Shown: in pieces, positions 45,497 to 53,052 of the stretch
Numbering within the stretch: position 1 is the first letter of the stretch
How the letters are laid out: the number at the start of each line of letters is the position of its first letter
Assembly: GCF_020564625.1 (NCBI RefSeq)
Contig: NZ_JAJBZT010000008.1
Location: 84,196-148,195 of the forward strand
Direction: 5' to 3'
DNA length: 64,000 nucleotides
Origin: Leeia speluncae
Lineage (GTDB): Bacteria; Pseudomonadota; Gammaproteobacteria; Burkholderiales; Leeiaceae
Notes under the pieces: model-generated
Seen by the model: the letters and a program-made list of their open reading frames with translations, nothing else
Databases searched by the model: none
What the model was told of the DNA's origin: nothing
Made by a program: the position numbers and the translations under genes

Positions 45497-47023
45497 TTAA
45501 ATAGAATTAAGGTTTGATAAATGGTGGTTTGCTTGTTGGGTAATCGCCTCTTGCTCTGCTGAGTCGAAGCGTTGCCAATTTTTGTATACCATGGCCAGTC
45601 TTGGATTATTTTTTAATTTACTCTCATGTAGTACGTGAAAATTCCAATATAAGCTATTGAATGGGCAAGATTTATCACCTATTTTTTCTTTGTAGCTATA
45701 CGAGCATTCATCACAATAATTGCTCATTCGATGGATATAACTGGCTGAACCCGTATAAGGCTTACTGGCGATTAATCCTAGATCTGCAAACTGGCTCATG
45801 CCCCTTGTGTTTGGTAGTTCTACCCACTGAAAAGCATCGATATAGATACCAAGGTACCAGTGATCTACTTCATCTGGATGACAACCCGCTAATAACGCAA
45901 AATTTCCTGTCAGCATCAGTCGCTGAATGTGGTGTGCGTAGCCCGTTTCTAATGATTGGGTAATGGCATGTCGCAGGCAGTTCATCTTTGTTTTACCAGA
46001 CCAATACCAAGATGGAAGCGGGCGATGATGTTCCAATCCATTTAGAGTCTGATATCCAGGCATTCTTGCCCAATACACACCACGAATATATTCACGCCAG
46101 CCTAATATCTGCCTGACAAACCCTTCGACCGCAGCCAATGGGGCTAGCTGCTTTTCATAAGCGTCTACCACCGCTTGGATAACCTCTAGTGGATGCAATA
46201 ACTTTGTATTGAGTGCAAAAGAGAGACCCGAATGAAATAGCGTTCTCGATTCGGTACTCATTGCATCTTGATAATCGCCAAAGGTGACTAACGCGTGCTG
46301 AATAAAGTACTGCAGCCAAACCTTTGCTTGTTGCCTACCGGTTGGCCAAGTAAACGCGTTAGCAGATGGGTTCCCCATCGTTTTTACGCCTGCGGAACAA
46401 ATCTCATCCCAGAGTGCTTGCAGGTTCTGCGCTTGAATTGGCCAATCAGGCGCCTTTGGCGTGCCAACCCATTTTTTTCTGTTTTCTGCATCAAAGTTCC
46501 ACTTTCCACCGAGTGGTTTTTGCTGAGCATCTAACAAGATTTGCCAGTGTTTCCTTTGTTCTCGGTAGAAAAACTCCATTCTCGGGATTTTATGAGCAAA
46601 CTTTTCTTTTAACTCTTCTCGGTTACATAAGAAATGTTCGCTATCCACAATCTCAACCGGAATAGAGAGGGTAGACGCTAGTTGTTCTAGCGTTTCTTCT
46701 ACGCGGAATTCGTCTGCTTGCTGTCTTTCAAACCGAGTAATTTGCTTATCTGAAATGATGTGCTTTAGGTTTTCAGATAACGATTGTCGGTTTTGTTGGT
46801 CGCAAATCTTGAGATATAAAACCTGATGTCCCGCGCTTTGCAGCGCATCAGCAAACCGGCGCATAGCAGCAAAAATGCCCAGTACTTTTTGTGCATGATG
46901 ACGGACGTAGTCTGTTTCGCTACGTACCTCCATCATTACATAGAGAACATTGGGATCTAGTTGTTTATACCAACTGTGACGAATATTGAGTTGGTCTCCT
47001 AAAATCAGGCGAAGAGTTCTCAT
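45497..47023 (-). CDS. FeS-cluster bacterial photolyase/cryptochrome (PhrB/FeS-BCP type)
   Basis: A 508-residue protein that starts with a DASH-unrelated photolyase domain (MRTLRLILGDQLN). It carries four cysteines fitting a 4Fe-4S cluster: one in KMNCLRHAI and three in NYCDECSYSYKEKIGDKSC. Known members repair (6-4) photoproducts or act as light sensors and use a lumazine antenna. ATG at 47023 is chosen over a longer ORF to 47113, because it follows AAGGCTAAG and lies one base after the DUF2256 stop. The GMSQFADLG and NYCDEC region matches the family C-terminus. Confidence 0.87.
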   Translation of the reverse strand: MRTLRLILGDQLNIRHSWYKQLDPNVLYVMMEVRSETDYVRHHAQKVLGIFAAMRRFADALQSAGHQVLYLKICDQQNRQSLSENLKHIISDKQITRFERQQADEFRVEETLEQLASTLSIPVEIVDSEHFLCNREELKEKFAHKIPRMEFFYREQRKHWQILLDAQQKPLGGKWNFDAENRKKWVGTPKAPDWPIQAQNLQALWDEICSAGVKTMGNPSANAFTWPTGRQQAKVWLQYFIQHALVTFGDYQDAMSTESRTLFHSGLSFALNTKLLHPLEVIQAVVDAYEKQLAPLAAVEGFVRQILGWREYIRGVYWARMPGYQTLNGLEHHRPLPSWYWSGKTKMNCLRHAITQSLETGYAHHIQRLMLTGNFALLAGCHPDEVDHWYLGIYIDAFQWVELPNTRGMSQFADLGLIASKPYTGSASYIHRMSNYCDECSYSYKEKIGDKSCPFNSLYWNFHVLHESKLKNNPRLAMVYKNWQRFDSAEQEAITQQANHHLSNLNSI

Positions 47024-47024
47024 G

Positions 47025-47171
47025 TTATGACTTAGCCTTCTTTTGCTTGGCACAGCGCTCGCTGCAATATTTGACTTGTTCCCAATCACGCGCCCATTTT
47101 TTGCGCCAAGCAAAAGGGCGATTACACACTAGGCAGGTTTTCTCTGGGAGTGTCGTTTTATGATGTGCCAT
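47025..47171 (-). CDS. DUF2256 small zinc-ribbon-like protein
   Basis: A 48-residue ORF that falls below common length cut-offs. It begins [20 protein letters not shown] and ends [12 protein letters not shown]. The two CxxC/CxxxC pairs (CLVC and CSERC) suggest a treble-clef or zinc-ribbon site, and the WRKKWARDW centre matches the DUF2256 family. The family is commonly found beside photolyase genes, with unknown function. Its ATG overlaps the stop of the upstream photolyase gene (TGATG), and its stop is one base from the next start, so translation of the three genes is coupled. Confidence 0.85.
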   Translation of the reverse strand: MAHHKTTLPEKTCLVCNRPFAWRKKWARDWEQVKYCSERCAKQKKAKS

Positions 47172-48736
47172 CAACTTGCCTCCTCAAACAAATCCGCTTG
47201 AATCGCATTGGTTGATTGCGCGGTTCGCTTTTTAGGGGCGGTATTGCTTCTTTTGCGGCTCCCATGTTTTTGCATCACGGCAGCTTTCATGTTTTGCCAA
47301 TCACAGTTTTTTCGCCACAGAGAGATTTGGTCTCTTGCGAACCGGATAGCTGCTTTGTGTTCGACGATTGGGGCAGGGTAATCTCGCCCAATCATCACGC
47401 CGCACGCTTGTTGAATAGCGTGTGGCATTTTCCATGGTTCAAAAATGAATAGGTCAGGCACTTGTCTTAGTGCTGGTAGCCAATGCCGGACAAATGTGCC
47501 TGTGGGGTCATGGTCTTCGGCTTGTTTGATTGGGTTGTAAATACGGAGTGTATTTATTCCTGTCATGCCAGACTGCATCTGTATTTGTGGGTAGTGAATT
47601 CCTGGCTCGTAATCTAAGAATTGTCTTGCCAAAAAATGCGCTGGTTTTTTCCAGTCTAACCAAAGATGGTAACTAGCAAAGCTAACTAACATGGCGCGCA
47701 TCCTGAAATTCAGCCAACCTGTGGTTTTTAGCATCTGCGTACAGGCATCTACCAGCGGATAACCGGTTTCTCCACGTTGCCAAACTTGGAAGTGGCTTTC
47801 ATTCCATTCCGCCGCCCGCATGCCTTCTAACCCTGCATGCATCGCTTTAAATTCGATTTCAGGCTCGGTTTCAAGTTTTTGAATGAAATGACAATGCCAA
47901 TAAAGCCTGCTTTCAAATCGATTTAACGAATCGTTTAATTTTGGATGGTTTAATCGAAGTGGGTAGCGTTCGCTCGCTTGAACCACTTCACGAATCGACA
48001 AATTACCAATGCTTAAGTAGGGCGAAAGGCGAGAGCAGGCAGAGCTTGCTTTTAGAGGGCTAGAGATTCCACCTCGATATTGGGTAGCTCTATGATCTAG
48101 AAAATCCATGAGGGTTGCTACTGCCGCACGTCTGCCACCGATTTGTCGGTGGGCAAAATCAGTCTGTCCGGCTAGTTGTTGTAAAACTGAATGGTGAACT
48201 ATAGCCAACGTGGTTTGCTTGATTATTTTGGCTTGCTGATCAATCGATAACGGCGTGACGTGTTTCGGCTTTTCAAGGCGATCGCTATGCAAGCGGATTT
48301 CTCTTAAGCCTAACCATTTATCTCTATTACTTAAGCGACGAATAACACCATTTTGCGGGTATTCGACCCATTGCACATTGTGGGCTTGGCACCATGCTTG
48401 TACACGGATATCTCTTTGAAAGGTGGCGTTGTTTCCCGTTTCTTCATGGCTATGGATAGACTCGATTGAAACTGTTTTCTGAATGTGGCGTAACGCTTCA
48501 GTCGGATCACTATAAACAAACAGAATGGGAATCCCCAATTGTTGTAAATCGTGCTGAAGTTCTGTTAGGCATTCATAGGTAAATTGCCAATGCCCAAGAG
48601 AGAAATCTGGTTGAGAAATAATGTCTGGTTCTGCGCAATAAAGCGCCAATACCTCACCAGATGCACAAGCCGCATGCAGCGCGGCATGATCATGCACACG
48701 GAGGTCTTTTTTAAACCAAACAATCTGTAAGCCCAT
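47171..48736 (-). CDS. Cryptochrome/deoxyribodipyrimidine photolyase family protein
   Basis: A 521-residue protein. The N-terminal domain begins [16 protein letters not shown]. The FAD-binding domain has [52 protein letters not shown] and [16 protein letters not shown]. The basic C-terminal tail ([16 protein letters not shown]) is an extension. It is a third, distinct photolyase-family branch in this operon and is neither DASH nor FeS-type. Whether it is a CPD photolyase or a cryptochrome cannot be settled by eye. Confidence 0.85.
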   Translation of the reverse strand: MGLQIVWFKKDLRVHDHAALHAACASGEVLALYCAEPDIISQPDFSLGHWQFTYECLTELQHDLQQLGIPILFVYSDPTEALRHIQKTVSIESIHSHEETGNNATFQRDIRVQAWCQAHNVQWVEYPQNGVIRRLSNRDKWLGLREIRLHSDRLEKPKHVTPLSIDQQAKIIKQTTLAIVHHSVLQQLAGQTDFAHRQIGGRRAAVATLMDFLDHRATQYRGGISSPLKASSACSRLSPYLSIGNLSIREVVQASERYPLRLNHPKLNDSLNRFESRLYWHCHFIQKLETEPEIEFKAMHAGLEGMRAAEWNESHFQVWQRGETGYPLVDACTQMLKTTGWLNFRMRAMLVSFASYHLWLDWKKPAHFLARQFLDYEPGIHYPQIQMQSGMTGINTLRIYNPIKQAEDHDPTGTFVRHWLPALRQVPDLFIFEPWKMPHAIQQACGVMIGRDYPAPIVEHKAAIRFARDQISLWRKNCDWQNMKAAVMQKHGSRKRSNTAPKKRTAQSTNAIQADLFEEAS

Positions 48737-48748
48737 GATGAGCGTCTG

Positions 48749-49501
48749 CTAGGCTTTTGGAAGTGGATGTATTACTGCATGCCCGCCATCCACACCAATG
48801 ACTTGTCCGGTTATCCAGCGTGCTTCTTCACCAAGCAAAAATGCGGCAAGTGCTGCAGTATCTATCCCTTCGCCAATCATCCCCATTGGGTTCATTTTTG
48901 CATTTCTAGCCGTTGCTTCTGGCGTTCCGGTCAGCCTAGCGGAGAGTGCCGATTGTGTTAAACCCGGCATGAGCACATTCACGCGAATCCCCTTGTCTGC
49001 ATATGTTGCCGCGGTAGTTTGCCCAAGGCTTGCGACTGCAGCTTTGGCACTAGCTATCGCCTCATGATTGGGGAATCCTGCACTCGCTACTAAAGAACCA
49101 ATCAGCACCGCCGCGGCACTTTGTTTTTGTTTTAACTGGTGCACAACAAATGCTTTCAAAACACTAAACGCACTAAAGTAATTTTGTTCGAAAAGGTTTT
49201 TACAATCGTCTAGCGAGGTGAGGTGAAGTGGCTTAATTAGGGTGGAGCCCACCGCATGGCAAAGCCCTGATGGATTAAACCCATGAGACTGCATCTGCGA
49301 TATGGCGTTTTCAACGGCTATTGGTTGGTTCACGTCTAGCGGTAATACAAGGTGCTCGCCAGATAGGGTGTTTTGTAAAGTTTCTAAACGAGCAGCCTCT
49401 CTTGCTGAAAGAATTAATCGATGCCCATTCATGGCTAATTGTTTGGCAAGCGCGCTACCAATTGCCCCCGTAGCACCGGTTATCCAGATATCTTTTTGCA
49501 T
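48749..49501 (-). CDS. SDR-fold protein lacking the catalytic tyrosine, first gene of photolyase operon
   Basis: A 250-residue SDR with the cofactor motif TGATGAIGSA, GSLVASAG carrying the serine, and the C-terminal GQVIGVDGGHA. The YxxxK position reads IASAK, so the tyrosine is isoleucine while the lysine remains. It may have lost dehydrogenase activity or use another acid. AGGAG precedes the ATG. It leads the six-gene operon and ends 12 bases before the first photolyase. Confidence 0.82.
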   Translation of the reverse strand: MQKDIWITGATGAIGSALAKQLAMNGHRLILSAREAARLETLQNTLSGEHLVLPLDVNQPIAVENAISQMQSHGFNPSGLCHAVGSTLIKPLHLTSLDDCKNLFEQNYFSAFSVLKAFVVHQLKQKQSAAAVLIGSLVASAGFPNHEAIASAKAAVASLGQTTAATYADKGIRVNVLMPGLTQSALSARLTGTPEATARNAKMNPMGMIGEGIDTAALAAFLLGEEARWITGQVIGVDGGHAVIHPLPKA

Positions 49502-49748
49502 GGTGGACTCCTCAAAAAAGCGGATTTTTCAACTATGAAAGTGGAAAATCTCACATAGCTAATATTTGAATATTACCACTTGGTTTATAAAAATACTAAT
49601 TAGTAGTTTTAATGATTGATTGGTATTTTAAGGTGGGGAGAATGGTTTTTATTTAGTTTTTGAGGTGGCGGTAGCAAGCGATATTTGCGAGAATGTATCC
49701 AATATTCAAAGTTGGTTTTCAATATCATTTACTTAGCAGGAGCTAAGA
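49502..49748. promoter_or_regulatory. Divergent intergenic region with a 12-bp palindrome
   Basis: A 247-base AT-rich gap between the photolyase operon and the plus-strand kinase. It contains the perfect palindrome TACTAATTAGTA at 49594-49605, a possible regulator site. No canonical promoter is obvious. No light-responsive MerR regulator gene is in the window. Confidence 0.45.
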
Positions 49749-50804
49749 TTGAGCGAATCTGTCGGTAATCTTTTTTCTACTGTTGCGGCCAAAACACCTG
49801 AGGCGGATGTCTTAGCCTGTTTGGATACGATTTATGGTTTTACAGGTGAATTGAGCCTGCTAAATAGTGAGCGAGATGAAAATTGGCTATTAAAAACCAA
49901 TTTTGGCGATGCTTACGTAGTAAAAATTACGCACCCTGCGGAAGACCCTGGCGTTACTGATTTTCAAACCCAAGCGCTAGTTCATGCGATTGAAAAAAAT
50001 CCTAATTTGCCCATTCCGATGGTCATCCCTCGAAAAGATGGCCAGCCATATGGTTGGGAAATCTTGGGGGATAATCCACCCAGAATTCTACGGGTATACA
50101 GTTATCTAGATGGTATTCCCTTGCCAAAGTTGGCTAAAACCGCTGCACAACGTCGTGATTTAGGGATGACTCTGGCTAGATTAAACGTCGCGTTATCGGA
50201 TTACGAACATCCTTCAGCCGGGCATTATTTGCTGTGGGATATTCAGCACACCGACAAACTGCAATCGCTATTGGCTGAAATGCCAGCAGGGGAGCAAAAG
50301 ACGCTAGCTGAAAAATGGATGAACCATTTTATCAACTACACTCAGCCAAGGTTAAAGCAGCTGCGTACGCAGGTAATTCATAATGACCTGAACCCTTACA
50401 ATGTGTTGGTTTCACCAGAAGATGAAACGACGACTACCGGGATTATTGATTTTGGGGACATGGTATTTGCCCCCTTAGTGGATGAACTAGGCGTAGCTTG
50501 TTCTTATCAGCTATCTAGCAATGAAAACCCGCTAGACACCGCGGCAGAGCTCATTGCTGGTTATCATCGCATTAACCCATTGCAGCCAGAAGAAATCGAT
50601 TTATTGCTAGACGTGATTGCCGCTAGGTTATTAATGACGGTCACGATTACTGGCTGGCGCGCGGCCAGATACCCAGAGAACGCAACCTATATTTTACGGA
50701 ACAATAAAATATCCTGGGATGGGTTAAAAGCGTTAGATAAACTCAATCGCCAAGAGGCGACTCACTATTTACGCCAAATTTGCGAGAAGGAATTTGCCAA
50801 ATGA
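49749..50804 (+). CDS. APH-fold kinase, hydroxylysine kinase-like
   Basis: A 351-residue phosphotransferase of the aminoglycoside/choline kinase fold. The catalytic loop is VIHNDLNPYNVLV at about residue 210 and the metal-binding aspartate is in GIIDFGDM. The TTG start at 49749 is well supported by AGGAG at 49738-49742. The pattern resembles hydroxylysine kinase more than antibiotic kinases. It overlaps by four bases (ATGA) a class III PLP enzyme resembling phospho-lyases, which act on the phosphorylated amines such kinases make. Confidence 0.78.
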   Translation: MSESVGNLFSTVAAKTPEADVLACLDTIYGFTGELSLLNSERDENWLLKTNFGDAYVVKITHPAEDPGVTDFQTQALVHAIEKNPNLPIPMVIPRKDGQPYGWEILGDNPPRILRVYSYLDGIPLPKLAKTAAQRRDLGMTLARLNVALSDYEHPSAGHYLLWDIQHTDKLQSLLAEMPAGEQKTLAEKWMNHFINYTQPRLKQLRTQVIHNDLNPYNVLVSPEDETTTTGIIDFGDMVFAPLVDELGVACSYQLSSNENPLDTAAELIAGYHRINPLQPEEIDLLLDVIAARLLMTVTITGWRAARYPENATYILRNNKISWDGLKALDKLNRQEATHYLRQICEKEFAK

Positions 50805-52129
50805 TTAAAGACCAACGCATGGCAAATGCCTTTGACCCAAGCAAACTGGCAGGGCTAAAACCAAATGAACAAGCAATGATCGAACGCCGTCAAAAGGCGC
50901 TAGGGCAGGCTTATCGCCTTTTTTATGAGCATCCTGTCCATTTCGTCAGAGGCGAAGGTGTTCACTTGTACGACCCAGAAGGTAATGCCTATCTAGACGT
51001 GTATAACAACGTTGCATCTATCGGCCATAGCCATCCCAAAGTAGTAGAGGCCATTGCCAAACAAGCTGCCACTCTCAATACCCATACCCGTTATTTAAAC
51101 GAGAGTATTCTAGATTATGCCGAAGCATTGCTGGCCACGTTTGGTGGGGAAACTTATCAAGCCATGTTTACTTGCACGGGCAGTGAAGCAAACGACCTCG
51201 CATTTCGATTGGCTAGATCGTATACCGGCGGGACTGGCATTATCGTTACCGAATATGCCTACCACGGCGTAACGAGTAGCGTTGCAGAGTGTTCGCCAGC
51301 CTTTGGCCCAAATCTTCCCTTAGGTATTCATGTAAGAACCATCCCAGCACCAGATACATATCACTTTGATGAGGCAGCAGCTGAACGTCGATTTTTAGAT
51401 GGCCTCTCAGCAGCGATTTTAGACCTGCAACGTCATGGCATTCGTCCTGCGGCGTTGATTGTTGATACCCTATTTACGAGTGATGGCGTCTACCCAGAAC
51501 CTGTCGGCTTACTCGCAAAAGCAGCTAAGTTAATCCGCGAAGCGGGTGGTTTATTGATTGCCGATGAAGTCCAAGCTGGTTTTGCCAGATCTGGCAGCCA
51601 TTTCTGGGGATTTCAGCGCCATCAGGTGGTGCCAGATATTGTCACCATGGGGAAGCCAATGGGGAATGGGCATCCCATTGCCGGCTTAGTGGCTAAACCT
51701 GAAATCATTGATCATTTCGGCAAAAATGTACGTTACTTCAATACCTTTGGAGGCAATCCGGTTTCATGCGCAGCAGGTATGGCTGTGCTGAACGCGATCA
51801 AAGAAGAAGGATTGCAGGAAAATGCAGCCCAAGTGGGGGCGTACTTAAAAGCAGGCTTTGAAACATTAGCAGAAACGCACACTTTAATTGGCGACGTTCG
51901 TGGTGCAGGGCTGTTCTTAGGTGTTGAAATGGTCACTGATCGGGAGAAGAAAATCCCCGCAAAAGAGCAAACTACTTGGATTGTGAATCAACTTCGAGAA
52001 CGACGCATTCTGATTAGCACCATTGGGCCAGACGGCAATATGCTAAAAGTCCGTCCACAGCTTCCATTTTCTAAAGCGAATGCAGATCAGTTGCTAAACA
52101 CCTTAGATGATCTTTTAAAACAGCTTTAA
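50801..52129 (+). CDS. Class III PLP enzyme, probable phospho-lyase (ethanolamine-phosphate or phosphohydroxylysine type)
   Basis: A 442-residue fold-type I class III aminotransferase family protein. The PLP-binding region is LLIADEVQAGFARSG, followed by the Schiff-base lysine in TMGKPMGNGHPIAG. The GKPMGNGHP form is characteristic of the phospho-lyase branch rather than ordinary omega-transaminases. ATG at 50801 overlaps the kinase stop; GAGAAGGAA lies upstream. Together with the kinase it suggests a two-step route: phosphorylation of a hydroxylated amine, then elimination of phosphate and ammonia. Confidence 0.78.
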   Translation: MIKDQRMANAFDPSKLAGLKPNEQAMIERRQKALGQAYRLFYEHPVHFVRGEGVHLYDPEGNAYLDVYNNVASIGHSHPKVVEAIAKQAATLNTHTRYLNESILDYAEALLATFGGETYQAMFTCTGSEANDLAFRLARSYTGGTGIIVTEYAYHGVTSSVAECSPAFGPNLPLGIHVRTIPAPDTYHFDEAAAERRFLDGLSAAILDLQRHGIRPAALIVDTLFTSDGVYPEPVGLLAKAAKLIREAGGLLIADEVQAGFARSGSHFWGFQRHQVVPDIVTMGKPMGNGHPIAGLVAKPEIIDHFGKNVRYFNTFGGNPVSCAAGMAVLNAIKEEGLQENAAQVGAYLKAGFETLAETHTLIGDVRGAGLFLGVEMVTDREKKIPAKEQTTWIVNQLRERRILISTIGPDGNMLKVRPQLPFSKANADQLLNTLDDLLKQL

Positions 52130-52174
52130 TCCGGCTTTAATCGCAGTACCTACAAAGAGAATAATAACGACAGT

Positions 52175-53050
52175 ATGATTTACCTAAAGCTCATCTTTAC
52201 TACGCTCTTTTGGGCTGGTTCATTCATTGCTGCGCACGTGGCAGTGGGCACCTTACCCCCAATGGTAGCCGCATGGTTACGCTTCTTAATCGCGGCTTTT
52301 TTATTGTTAGTCTTAATGTATAAGAAGGAAGGTTTGCCCAAGTTAAATACTCGCCAAGTGGTGACAGTATTTGGCTTGGCGCTAACAGGCATATTGGCGT
52401 ACAACTATTTCTTTTTTAAGGGCTTATCCCTCATCCCCGCTAGCCGAGCAGCACTGCTTGTCGCCCTAAACCCCATTTTAACTGTGGTCACAGAATCGCT
52501 TATTTTCAGACGTGTGCTAGCACCAAGCCGTTTAGTGGGCGTTGTCTTATCGCTAATTGGCACCATTTGGGTGGTATCTCAAGGCGATATCAACTTTATT
52601 ACCCATATGCACGGTGGCATGGGCGAGTTGATTATCTTGGGCGCTTGTCTTGCTTGGGTTGCATATACCTTAGTCAGTAAACTAGCGATGAGTGGACTAA
52701 CTCCACTAACAAGTACTGCTCTGAGTAGCAGTCTAGGTTTTCTCATGATTACGCCTTTTGCTTTAGAAGCTGGGCTCATGCAGCATCTACCCGCATTACA
52801 AGCAAAAGACTGGTATTTGGCTGCTTATTTGGCCATCCCCGGAACGGTGATTGCTTTTAGTTGGTACGCCGAAGGCATTCGTGAAATTGGCGCGCAACGC
52901 ACTATTATTTTTACGAATCTTGTGCCGGTGTTTGGTGTATTACTTTCGGTGTTATTGCTGAACGAACACTTAAGTGGAGCAACCTTATTTGGCGGGTTGA
53001 TGACAATTGTTGGTGTTTTCCTCACCAACCGGCCACAAAAGGTGACTTAG
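52175..53050 (+). CDS. EamA/DMT-family transporter
   Basis: A 291-residue transporter with ten predicted helices in two EamA repeats; typical motifs are ALNPILTVVTESLIF and FTNLVPVFGVLLSVLLLNE. It lies 45 bases downstream of the PLP enzyme on the same strand and may export or import an amino compound of that route. A degenerate second copy of its C-terminal half lies at 62003-62279. Confidence 0.87.
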   Translation: MIYLKLIFTTLFWAGSFIAAHVAVGTLPPMVAAWLRFLIAAFLLLVLMYKKEGLPKLNTRQVVTVFGLALTGILAYNYFFFKGLSLIPASRAALLVALNPILTVVTESLIFRRVLAPSRLVGVVLSLIGTIWVVSQGDINFITHMHGGMGELIILGACLAWVAYTLVSKLAMSGLTPLTSTALSSSLGFLMITPFALEAGLMQHLPALQAKDWYLAAYLAIPGTVIAFSWYAEGIREIGAQRTIIFTNLVPVFGVLLSVLLLNEHLSGATLFGGLMTIVGVFLTNRPQKVT

Positions 53051-53052
53051 TT

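Noticed and set aside
49749..50804. Antibiotic-resistance aminoglycoside phosphotransferase
   Set aside because: The fold is shared, but coupling to a phospho-lyase-like PLP enzyme and the overall pattern favour a metabolic kinase.
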